Below, in pieces: positions 53,366 through 64,000 of a stretch of DNA of 64,000 bases. The first letter of the stretch is position 1. The number at the start of each line of letters is the position of its first letter. A program made the translations under genes and the position numbers. This stretch comes from Adiantum capillus-veneris. Taxonomy: Eukaryota > Streptophyta > Polypodiopsida > Polypodiales > Pteridaceae. The stretch lies in contig CM043945.1 in assembly GCA_014529385.2 (NCBI GenBank), positions 153,203,741 through 153,267,740 on the forward strand, written 5' to 3'. Under the pieces are notes generated by a model. It saw only the letters and a list, made by a program, of their open reading frames with translations, did not search any database and was not told the DNA's origin.

Positions 53366-56300
53366 TAAGCATTTTCTTCTCACTTAGCATTGATACTGTG
53401 TGGCTTCTGTGAGCGTGTGAGTACTTGTGTGCTTTGAGAGTGTGAGGTTTTTTTTTGCAAGGGTGTCGAGTTTAGTAATTGGCTATATGGCTAAAGGCAA
53501 GGATAAGCATGCTATTGTAGAGTTGGCTACTCCAACTTCATCTGAGGTGAGTTATGGACTATTGTTCGATTGATGTGGTATGATTCATTTGATTCTATGG
53601 TACCATCCCTCATACTTGTACTATACGGTGACTTCATTTGAGCCTTTTTTTTGGCTATGGTTGGTTAGTTTATTTTCTTGTAGGAAATGCTTTCCTTTTA
53701 TTGGTAAATTTTAAAGAAGTGTAATAATGTGTATGTAGGGCTTGTTCTATCGATGCATATAGATGGTCTTGTCATTAGCTCGGGATGTTTCACATGGAAG
53801 GAAAGTAGCATCCTGCAATAATGGATGAAGGGTGTCTTAAAAAGCTTCAAACTTTGTGAAAGACACTATATGGTAATGTTGACCTACTTGACTAGAATAA
53901 TCATTGGCCTGTCATGGGTACGAATCGGTCATAAACATGGTTTTTTAATAAAAATCATTGAATAAATCTCTCCTCTTGTAGAACTGTTTGATTGTAAACT
54001 TGAATCTTTGTTTTGATTAAAATAAGATGATTGAAGTCTTGCCTATTACTTGGTGATAGAACCTATAAAGTTAACCTACTCGTAGGTAATAAACCATGAC
54101 CTGCTAAATTTGGTTGATTTTTATAAATTACCGCAACAGGTTTGCTTCTACTGGGTGATTCTGGGTTGGGGATACTGAGCTTACTACTCTTGCTCAAATC
54201 TGGTATGTACCGTATGTGTAGAGGGTGATTCTGGGTTGGAAACCGAGCTTACTGCTCGTGCTCAATTCTGTTCTATACCATCAAATTATGCTCACTTAGC
54301 CATGATTGGGTGGTTGTGTACTGGGTTATGATTGATGGTAGCCACAATAGTTATTATACTATACCTATATAGAGGGGTTGATTGGTGTATGACCCTAAAT
54401 AGTGGGGTATCCTACTTGTGGGGTAATAGACATCAGCCTGTATGGTCTGGTAATTCTGCCGTGGTGGTTATACTAAGGTAATGTGACTCTGGTTGTTTAT
54501 CAAGGGTTCCACTCTTGTTCAATTAAGGTCCATGCTGTTGCATCTATGGTTCTTGGGCATAAGTGATTAAATGTGTTGAATGACTAGCTGGTTATAATGG
54601 ATGGTGTCCCTTATAACTCTCTCTCCCTATGGAAACCCCTCTTGGGCCACACCTCCTCTTCTCTCTTTCCACATAAGTTTTGGCCTCCAATGTAACTCTT
54701 TGGTGTTTTATTTATAAAAAATAACTTTATGGTCTTCAAGACAATGTTCACCTGCAAAACTTCATAATAAGGGAAATTTTAATGCATATGGACAAACCCT
54801 AAAGATCTCAAAGAACTAATTTGACTAGCCTTGAACTCAACATCTCTTCTCTTTCTTAGCTCTCCCTCTAGCAACCATTTCCTCGGCGACGGTCTCTACC
54901 CTTGGATCCCTCTCATTCTTCCTTAGTATTCCATTCACACACATGCTCATGAGAAATAAAGTTTTAACGTGGTAAGGACAATTTGAAGGGACCTTAAAGA
55001 TCTATTTGATGAGTCTCAAGACCTCTCATTGTCCCCTACACTTCACTCCCAACCAATTGGATAGGTCGATCCAATAAAAACTTGAACTTAATACGTAAAT
55101 GGCAATCTCACATAAAGACTTAGACATTATTAGTATCTCAGTAGCCTCTAACCAACTAGCTAACTTAACTAACCTATCTTTGTAAGATTCGCTTACTAGC
55201 AATCTAACATAAAGAAAATTGATAAAACCTTAACATGCTTATGCAACTAAATTTCCATGCAAAATACTCAAAGAAACCCCAGTTTGGTACAAATGTTGAA
55301 AAGGTGTAGGAGTTGACATTTTTCCCCCATTGAAATGTAAAGTCATTCTCGACAAATAACGTTGATCTACTACACTTCATCTAATTCATCAAAGTATTGC
55401 AGATCCCTAGCTCTATAGCTACACTTTACAACATAATTCAAGAAAATAACACTCTCTCCTCCTTAATTACAAACGTCCTCATGAGCAGTTGCATTTTATT
55501 GACACACAAAAAATCAAAATGTACCAACCATAGTAAATTAAACAAACTAATTATAGCAGCTTATATCTTTGAATTGACTAATTGGTTACATACATTATCG
55601 AGTCAAAAAGTAACTAAGAAGTATGTACTAAAGGTGATTAATTAATATAATTATGGAAACCTCACCAACTTTAGGCAACAAATCTATTATTGTTTAATAA
55701 TGAGAACACCCCCTTCCATGTCTTAAGTCTATAGAGGTAACATCACCTAATCCACAACATATGCGAACTATAATAGAATTTACTTATATGGAAGTCATGG
55801 CTTGACTTAAAATTTCCATTTTTCTATATTTTTATTTTCATTTATTCATTTATTGTAATTATTCAAAAAAAATTTATAGTTTTCTCTTTGCTTCTTCTCT
55901 TTTTAAAAAGATTTTTTTAAAGCCATGTTGGACTTGCATTTCTATTTTTTCATTGATTCAGATGCATTCTAGACTTACTGCTATGTTGAACAAGAATATC
56001 CTTTCACATTACACTTATTTCCCCATACAAAACTTGAATGCAACTCATGGCTCTCAAACTAGAGATAGAGTTGCTTCCACCCACCTATCAAGCTTATACG
56101 GTGATAGTCACACAACATAGAAAACATATAACTTTACTTCCCCAGCTCATCATACGCATAAAACATGCTATTATACCTCTAATAAGCTAAGGTCAAGGGA
56201 CAACAACCTAACCATATAGACCTACTAAACTTCCAAAGATGTTAGATTAATATTAAAAGCATAAATATATCGAGCTACAAATCAGTTTAGCTACAATACT

Positions 56301-58989
56301 TATATTAGTTAATCATCTCTACTATCCCTTTCACATACCAATGAATTGAATTAGGATTTCTAACTAGTAACTTAGACAAAAGGATAGTAGTTCAACTATA
56401 TAAAGCACTAAGCTAACAAGCTCAAAATACTATGAAAAGTAACACGTTAATTCCCACTGTCTTAACATTTTAATGAACATTATCTTTTTAATAGAAAACG
56501 AAAACATTAGAATTGGAAAGGAAACACCTGTTTGATTGTCTTTATGTTCTTGTCAGCCACAACCTTAACTATAGCTTTGTCATATCCAATTATCTTTCAC
56601 TATCAAATCCACTCCTTTTGGATACATGTCTACTCTCTAAACAAACCCTACAAAGAAAATGTAGGACACCCACTCCTTATGTTTATGGTTTTGTTTGTTT
56701 ATTTTTTTAAAGGTCTACAAGTTTTTTTAACAACATGAAACATATGCAAGCACACAAATGCATAAAATTAATCACACACATAACAAAAAATTTGGAAAAC
56801 AATATTGATTTAGTTTTTGCTTTTGTGTGTGTTTATTTTGAATGAACTTTCAAAAACATACATATGCAAGACTAAGAAAATCTATCTATCTCTCTCCCAC
56901 ATCATCCTCAAAACAAACAAACATTTTATAGAAAAACACGCAAGAGCTATATTATCACATCAAGGTTTGTGAAGATATATCACATACAAATGTTTTCCCA
57001 TCTATACATGCTCTTAAGATTAAGTAATCATATTTCAACATCACTAACTCAACACAATCACCCAAAAGAGAACATCTCTCAAAACGTCCACATTACATTC
57101 TTTTTCACTAGACATGTCCCACATTCCTCATGAATCTTGATTATAATATCAATATTACAGAAAGATTAAGCATCACATACATAAAGACCAACACAAACTA
57201 ATTTCCTTCTATTTTAAGTAATCTCTAGTTCTATAAAATATCTCTATTGTTGTATGATGCAACAAATAATATCACAACCCTGATCATTTTGAGAATTTAT
57301 AAGATTGTTTATACTAAAAATCCACAACACATTTTTTTTAATTATCAAGAATCTACTGAATATTCTCAACATCTTCTTCTCATTCATTTTGTTTATTTAT
57401 TTAGGATATTTTGTTTTTTTCTCAAAAAATTTCAAAGATATTGGAATAAAAAGTTCACAAATAACACATGTGGAAGGTAAAAAAACAATAACATTTACAT
57501 CTTAAAAACAAAAATGCTCTTTAAACTTTGGTAGAAGCGTTTATCGTTCAAATACCCAGCTAAAACATGGTACTATAAAGGGTAAGTCTTTTTATTTTAC
57601 TAATAATATTAACCACAAGCGGCTCATGTTGACAAAATCCATGCATTTATACATGATCCAATTACTCACTCTTACTAAAATATCCAACAAAATACATGTA
57701 AACTATGCACAATCTACAAAACTTTGTACATGCTATGGTTATCCATACCTACTAATAACAATTTCACTCTTCTACATGTGGACTTGGCCTACTAACACGA
57801 TCTGATTATACTTATTAAGCTCCTCTTTCAACACTCTTGGAACATATTTTTTTGAAGAAAGCTATTTGCTAACATTGCTAACTCTTTATTATGTCTAGCT
57901 TCTAACAAATCTTGTTCTCTTTCTATCTCTAGTATAGAAATCATAGATAAGCATTCCTTAGTGCATTATCTTCACCACATATGCTAGGGAACTCCTCTTC
58001 GTTAAGCATGCGTAGATTGTCCATAATTTTTGTTTAAAGCTTTTGTACAACTGTCGCAATTTGGTAAGTCTTGCAAGCCTCTCAAATCTCTATAGTTTGA
58101 ACTACTAAAGGCTCTAGCTAAGACCTTCTAGCATCACTTTTAGGGAAAGTTATCAAGACAAGGTCGCAAGCATGAAAATCATATGCCTTGCAATAGGCCA
58201 AAGTCAATTTAAGACTTGCTCCTCTAGGAATTACTTCACACACATTGCCCCTCCTTGAATTGAAATTAGAATGAGAATACTACGTAGATTCAAGTCTACA
58301 TTATGAGATGTCCTCTCCCTAGCAAACCCTGGGTACTAGAATGCAAAATATATGCATCGCGGTGCCCCATAGCCAAAAACTAGCTGGATCCTGACGAACA
58401 TACCAAAAATGGTTTCCCTCCTAATCCATTTTCCAACAATCTCTAACACCTTAAAACCTAGTATGCACCCTAACATCTACTAAAACTAACTAAAAACCAC
58501 ACAAGAATAGCCCAAAAACTGCACTATTTACAAACATTTCTTTCTGACACACACTAGCAAAGATCACATGTATATTCAATATCTCAATGTCTCATTCAAA
58601 AACACTTCTTTATTACAACAACCATAGACACTAGATTAAACTTTCAAATTGACAAATGAACTCAACAAATGGTAAGATGTTTTTACTTTGCTCACTCAGA
58701 ACTCACTCTTAGTTGCCCATACACTCACTCTTGACACAATAAATAAGTGTGAATATTAAAATAATTATATCTAGATAATTATTGTTGGCAAATATTTCCA
58801 ATTTTCATGCTTATAATGTGCAATAATCTTTAGGTCTGATCTCTAGCAGACACTAATCCAAAAACACACATGCAAGTCCGCTTTACACTTGGCTATGTTC
58901 CAACTTTTATGCTCAACATTCAAATTTCATTGTTTATTGTATAATTTGTAATTATTTAAATTTCAAATTGTAGACCTACCTCTCAATTT
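53366..58989. other. AT-rich region without recognisable genes
   Basis: No domain or repeat family was recognised on either strand. A 20-codon open stretch at about 53,487-53,548 followed by GTGAGT resembles an exon with a donor site, but nothing supports it further. A 70-bp tandem duplication lies at 54,153-54,287. From 55,300 to 58,900 the sequence is AT-rich, with only short random frames. Confidence 0.5.
54153..54287 (+). repeat. 70-bp tandem duplication
   Basis: 'gggtgattctgggttgg' begins at 54,153 and 54,223, followed in both by '...ctgagcttact.ctcttgctcaa'-like sequence with several substitutions. Confidence 0.8.
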
Positions 58990-59370
58990 TTTGAATGTTC
59001 TCTCCACGACTTGCTTTGGATCATGTTGACATGATCTCATTGCTCCATAGCTTCACTTTTATGTACTTATCTATGCTGGATCATTCTCACTATCACTTTG
59101 CTCAACATCATACACAAACTCTCACATTTGTCTACCTAGTGACTCCCTTATTAGTAAAAATCTTCCTCTTCCTAATTGTCGACTAAACACTAGGTTTTGT
59201 CTATCTAGAACCTAATTTCTCTCTTCTTCTTGCCTACATGGACACATACACTATCTTCCTCTATCTACTCGTTCACACACAAGTATGCATACATACATGC
59301 TTCTCTTCATTTTGCTTTCTCTTATGTTCTAGTTCTCCCTCTATCTCTCCAACGCTATCTATTGCACTAA

Positions 59371-59405
<35 letters not shown>
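58990..59405. repeat. Dispersed repeat, inverted partner of about 41,395-41,790
   Basis: 'cattgctccatagcttcact' near 59,038 and 'cacactatcttcctctatct' near 59,248 are found as reverse complements in the 41-kb block, in the same relative order. The copies differ by substitutions and small indels. Ends with a CT tract at 59,375-59,404. Confidence 0.7.
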
Positions 59406-59408
<3 letters not shown>

Positions 59409-59550
59409 TAGAAACACACACATAAGCATACACACTCTCTTAATCAGTTGATAACTCTCACACACTCAACAATATTCTGCTCTCTAGAAATTGGCTCCTA
59501 TCTCATCTCTCTATCATGCATTTCAAGAGCACTACTACAAAACAAATTTC

Positions 59551-59652
59551 CCTCTCTCTCTCTCTCTCTAACTCTCTCTTTTGCTTTCAATTAATGATAT
59601 TGAAAAATTATTCTTTCTCTCCCCCTAACACACACACACACACACACACACA
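59551..59652. repeat. CT and AC microsatellites
   Basis: CT tracts at about 59,551-59,578 and an AC tract at about 59,630-59,652. Further short AC runs occur at about 59,834-59,846 and 59,937-59,967. Confidence 0.9.
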
Positions 59653-60090
59653 CTTATCTAGATGACAATTCCTTGACTAACCCTTGACTGACTGCTTCCC
59701 TCTTTGGTGATGTCCCTCTCGCTATCTGGACGGCAATGACTTTGTTAAACCTTGGCTAGATATAGATAAAGCTTGAATGCATTGGTATACTTTATCTATA
59801 ATCTGTTCAGTTTTGAAAATAATGACCCATGACACACACACACACATTATCAGGTTAAGAGACAGTGGTCAGATTATCATATAAATTAGTAGCCCTCTAA
59901 GTATAGTATGCCTTAAATTCCCTCTCACGTATGATGCACACACACACACACACATGCACACACACAATTTATAGACTAGACAATCACTCTACTTGACCTT
60001 AGCCAACTATAGCCTTTTTTGCCTTCCTTTCGAAGGAAATCTATGACAAACATGGCCTATGATCCTTGTACCACCCAAGGACACATTAAG
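59653..60090 (+). repeat. Dispersed direct repeat, copy 1
   Basis: 'cttatctagatgacaattcc', 'ctgactgcttccctcttt', 'gctatctggacggca' and 'cattggtatactttat' recur in order from 63,553. The copy begins directly after an AC microsatellite in both places. Function unknown; possibly a MITE-like or LTR-like repeat. Confidence 0.8.
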
Positions 60091-63000
60091 CAATGCATTT
60101 TTTCCTCCCTTCCCGAAGAATTCTATGCCATGTTTTTTGATCATGTACTCTAACTTGCCGACTATTTGCAACTTGTGATCCTTGTCCCACTAAAGGATGC
60201 ATCAAATTATGTCTCATGTCTTGAGTTGAGCAGGGTCCATAGCTCATATCTTGATACGGTCCCTCATCTTATAGGTCTCAATGACAACTAGTGGGCATTA
60301 TACCTATTTGAATTGCTTTCAAGCCCCTTCTCTCTCCCCACACACATGCCCGATCGATATAGTGAAGAATAACAATGATTATCATGATTAAGGAGTGGAT
60401 ATGTCTCTGCTACTCAACACATGGATGTTGCTCAATAAATAGGAGTTCACATACCTTCGGTGAACATCATAGAGCATATACATCATTTACTCGGGTTTTT
60501 TGAAAAGATGGTCCACATGGAATTGTGTAATAAAGACATGTATGCAAGGTTTGTTGTATCAAATTTTTTTAATGAAAAGAATACACCTGGTTCGGGGTTG
60601 TTTCCCTTTTGTAATCTCAATATACATGCATGCACATTGGTGGATATTATTGCTTCCCTCCTCATTCTCAATAAACAAATATGTCAGTTTTTAGCAAATT
60701 CAATCCCTATCCCTTACGAGCTACACCCTATTCCTCTACCCAATTGAGATGCAAATAAGCGGTAGGCCATCCTCATGCAAGGGCCATCGCTCATGAGTTA
60801 TCCTTTACCTTGTTTCTCACATCGGCAGAGAGTAAAACCACACAAACTTCTCAAAGCTATCTCATCCTTTCATGCTCGCATCCTGGCTTGCCATATCCTA
60901 TGAATGTCTCATGCACTGGAGTAGTCCTTCATCCTTATGCCTCCTCCAATACTCAAAGCACCCTCTATGCTCTGTTGGGCGAGCATGACAACAATATTTG
61001 GAAGCAGCCTTCTCAACTTCTTATATGTCTCAATGCATACATTAAATCATATTGGAAAGCAAGATTGTATCCCTTGCGGTATCTGGTGTGGAGTATCTTT
61101 GGGCTCCTGCTACATATGCTCTGACACACAACACTTGCTTCAACAATCATGGAAAACAACATCGTCCAGGTAGGTGCATCTACACCTACTGAGTCCTGCA
61201 AAAAATATATATCTGGTGGTTTTTTTAAAATACATTTTGATAGATGTTCTTAATCTCCTAAATAGAATCTTAAGATAATTTGTAATGATGAGATTGTTAC
61301 TTTGGGAATAGGACAGTCACTTTGGGCAACTTTTATGTGGTTGTATGCTCAACAGTTTATTGATCATGAGGATATAGTGCTTTCTTTGCTTTGTTAAGGC
61401 GTGCACGCGCACACACACACACACACACACACACATACTCGATGTTCTATCTTCCATTGCCCCAAACCACCCCTTGCCCCCTTGTGCCCTCCTCTCAATC
61501 GTACGCACGCGTATCCTACTGCAACAATTTCATACCGTGATAAGGGCAGAATTTGCACATTTCATGCGATACAAATAGGACGGAGCTTGACCCAAATCTC
61601 CAAGAGTTGAAAATATATGGCATCTTGACTCTTTAACCATCATACTACTTTAGGCAGTTTTGGTGCTTCACCAAGATGCATATACCGACAAGTTTGATCT
61701 TTAGTTTGGTTTCCCCTATGGCCATAATGTTTATTTAAGTTTATGCAAGATAAGTGCTTGTCAATAGAATTCATAATAATATTGTAATTTGGACATACTG
61801 CTTGCTTTATGATGTGCAAAGTTGGTAATGGCATGGTATCATTGGCATATAGATACCAAACTGTGCTAATGTGATAACTTGAATGTGGTTGGTTGATTCT
61901 GCAGAATCCTCAAGTGAGGTATCTCTCAAAGAGAGATCTGGGTAGTTTGAAAATGGTTCATTTTATAAACAGAACTCTAGTTGTTTTTTCACAAAAATTC
62001 CTCCGTTTTATCACCACACAGATATCATTTTGAACATGGTCCTATAGACATATACTTCTATCTTTTATGCAGGAACTCGCTTTTGATGAAGGTAAGTATA
62101 TAGGGGTGAATTCACAACTGTCAAGTATTTTTTGATGCTTCTTGAAACAAATGTTTACTTTGAAATTAGTTCAATGAATGTTAAAAGATCCTTAATACTC
62201 AAGTGGGGGTCTTGGATGAGATGGAAATAGACTCGCCTTTTGAGAATTGATCCAATTTACAAAGGAGATGCTATCCGATTTTTTCTGGAATTAAATAATG
62301 TGAACATTTTCATAAATAAATGGCTCATTCTTTAAACTTAATATAGATCCTTGTTATGGTGTTAGTTTTCGTTGTAATTTTTTACACCAATAACAAGGGG
62401 AGGGAGTTGTTGACACCTATCTTTCCAAGTAATGCCAGTTCTAACAGCTTTGTGTTTCTTGGAAGGTGACAGGTAAGAGATTCTTCCTTGGGATTACAAT
62501 GACAACTTCAACAATAACCAAAAGATCTTCCAATGTAACAACTGGATCCTTCTCCAGGTAGATGTAGTGGAAGCTCATCCCAAAGGGTGGACACACAGAG
62601 ATATAACACTAAGATATCAATTTGTAATTATCAAAGATCAAATTTTTTATCTAAATGATTGTATTAACCATTAGATATAGAATGTTGTATTGGTGTATAT
62701 GAAATGATAGTTGAGGTTTATGAAATTTTGTGTTAAAATTTTGTTATTTAATATATTATTTAATACAATTGTCTAAGTATGGTTCAATTATGAGGGGATT
62801 TTCATACTTTAAACTACACTCCTTTTCCCTACTAGTCTTTGGTAGAACTAGTGCCATACTTAACAATTGGAATTAGATAATATATTAGATAATAATATAG
62901 CTACTCCAACTGATCCTGACTTCAATCAAATGGTTTTTGTCAAGATATGGGTATTCATACGAAGGATTGGATTACCTGCTGTCTATTACAAGTTACATTA

Positions 63001-63404
63001 TTACTAGCTTGATCCACCCAATCCAAAGGGATGGGTCGGGGCTCTCAGCTCCTAAATTGGCCAAGCATCTATATGCTTACATATAATCCATATACTGTAA
63101 TCAATGTCCACCCTCGAGCATGTATGGAATTTCAAGTGATTTTTATCTTGTAGGATCGGAGTATTGTATAGTAACCACCATGAGGGTGACACATCAACCA
63201 AAATCATGAGATGTTAGATATGTTGTTTTCTTAGTACCTTATTCTCCTCCCTTGAGGACCCCTTTATCATACAACAATTGGTTTTCTTACATCTATACCC
63301 GGCTAAACACATTACAGATGGGTAATCTCACATCTAAACCTTTTTAACACAGTACAGGTAATTGAGCTATAAACAATGAATTTTTTTGGAAGCATTTACT
63401 ACAA
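60091..63404. other. Region without recognisable genes
   Basis: Two open stretches (60,460-60,747 and 60,810-61,124, + strand) have no recognisable domain and no supporting signals. An AC tract lies at about 61,411-61,434. The rest is AT-rich. Confidence 0.45.
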
Positions 63405-63450
63405 TTGGTGGAGGATTGGTCCACTTGGTGGACCATCCTCCACCAAGTGG
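63405..63450. repeat. Overlapping perfect inverted repeats (cruciform-capable)
   Basis: 63,405-63,446 forms a long stem with one bulged T (TTGGTGGAGGAT...ATCCTCCACCAA). Within it, 63,421-63,432 (CCACTTGGTGGA) pairs perfectly with 63,439-63,450 (TCCACCAAGTGG) as an alternative. It lies next to a long AC microsatellite. Confidence 0.85.
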
Positions 63451-63474
63451 CTCTCTCCTCTAGGATGGGGGAGG

Positions 63475-63494
63475 CCACACAAACACACACACAT

Positions 63495-63538
<44 letters not shown>

Positions 63539-63552
63539 GCACACGCGCGCAA
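63475..63552. repeat. (AC)n microsatellite
   Basis: AC-rich tract with minor interruptions (ATGCGC, GCACGC, GCGCGC), directly followed by the dispersed repeat. Confidence 0.9.
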
Positions 63553-64000
63553 CTTATCTAGCTGACAATTCCTTGCCTAACCCTTGGCTGACTGCTTCCC
63601 TCTTTGTTGATCTCGCTCTTGCTATCTGGACGGCAGTGACTTTGTTAAACCTTGGTTGGCTATAGATAAAGCTTGAACGCATTGGTATACTTTATCCATA
63701 ATCTGTTCAGTTTGGAAAATAATGATCCATCACACACACACACAAACACGCCCACACACACACACACACATTATTGAGTCAACAGACAGTGGCATATTAT
63801 CATATAATCTAGTAGCCCTCTAAGTATATGATGCCTTAAATACCCCTCTGAGTATATGATGCCTTAAATACCCTCTCAGGTCTAATACACACACACAAAA
63901 ACTTTATAGACTAGACAATTACTCTACTTGCCCTTAGCCAACTATAGCTAGGCCTTTTCCGCCTTCATTTTGAAGGAAATCTATGACAAACATGGCCTAT
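63553..64000 (+). repeat. Dispersed direct repeat, copy 2 (runs off the window)
   Basis: Direct copy of 59,653-60,090, including the internal AC tracts and the terminal 'aaatctatgacaaacatggcc'. About 3.9 kb separate the copies. A 31-bp segment ('tatatgatgccttaaatacc') is duplicated at about 63,825-63,873 in this copy only. Confidence 0.8.

Noticed and set aside
53487-53554. First exon of a host gene (20 codons followed by GTGAGT)
   Set aside because: Too short, with no promoter, no second exon and no recognisable peptide. A donor-like GTGAGT occurs often by chance.
60460-61124. Two possible small genes on the + strand
   Set aside because: Frames of 95 and 104 codons without a known motif or regulatory signal in AT-rich DNA are compatible with chance.

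Overview
This window looks like intergenic DNA from a land plant with a large, transposon-rich nuclear genome. The grounds are Ty1/copia elements primed by initiator-Met tRNA, plant-type gag/zinc-knuckle elements with tRNA-Asp-like primer sites, a plant-type hAT (DUF659) transposase, an L1-type LINE, long TC/AG/AC microsatellites and nested insertions. I lean towards a fern or another large-genome non-model plant, but nothing here proves the clade. I found no intact host gene. Every coding region carries stops, frameshifts or truncations.

Layout: 1-2.4 kb, microsatellite-rich non-coding DNA. 2.5-7.9 kb, an L1-like LINE on the + strand whose 5' half is duplicated in tandem. 8.1-11.7 kb, a broken + strand transcription unit: TATA box, an array of 87-bp hairpin repeats, a short ORF and a protein-kinase pseudogene. 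It is split by a 1.34-kb terminal-inverted-repeat element with a TTAA target duplication. 11.8-14.8 kb, a convergent hAT transposase pseudogene, broken by a second copy of the TTAA element. 14.84-21.22 kb, LTR element A (minus strand; gag, zinc knuckles, degenerate protease; no reverse transcriptase; CTCAC target duplication). 21.32-38.76 kb, element B (minus strand, 17.4 kb, GTGTT target duplication). B is bounded by LTR copies in inverted orientation, has two protease-like domains and no reverse transcriptase, and is split by Copia-1 (27.53-32.63 kb, CTTAC target duplication). 38.8-39.6 kb, a 150-bp satellite. 40.0-41.0 kb, gypsy fragments. 42.1-50.8 kb, a copia integrase relic split by element C, whose left LTR is in turn split by Copia-2 (43.75-48.85 kb). 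50.85-53.37 kb, a + strand relative of B (element D: leader and gag only). 53.4-64 kb, AT-rich DNA with microsatellites and long dispersed repeats but no recognisable genes.

The most unusual signal is in the leaders of B and D. Each carries an array of palindromes centred on ATCGCGAT, spaced about 299 bp in B and about 285 bp in D, with one short interval (139 and 117 bp) nearest gag. The arms differ between the two elements (AGTCT/AGACT in B, CATGG/CCATG in D) but stay self-complementary. Other unusual features are the inverted LTRs of B, the tandem hairpin array at 8.34-8.83 kb, a repeated W-I/V-P-K motif shared by A and B, and the TTAA elements. All coordinates and alignments were worked out by eye.
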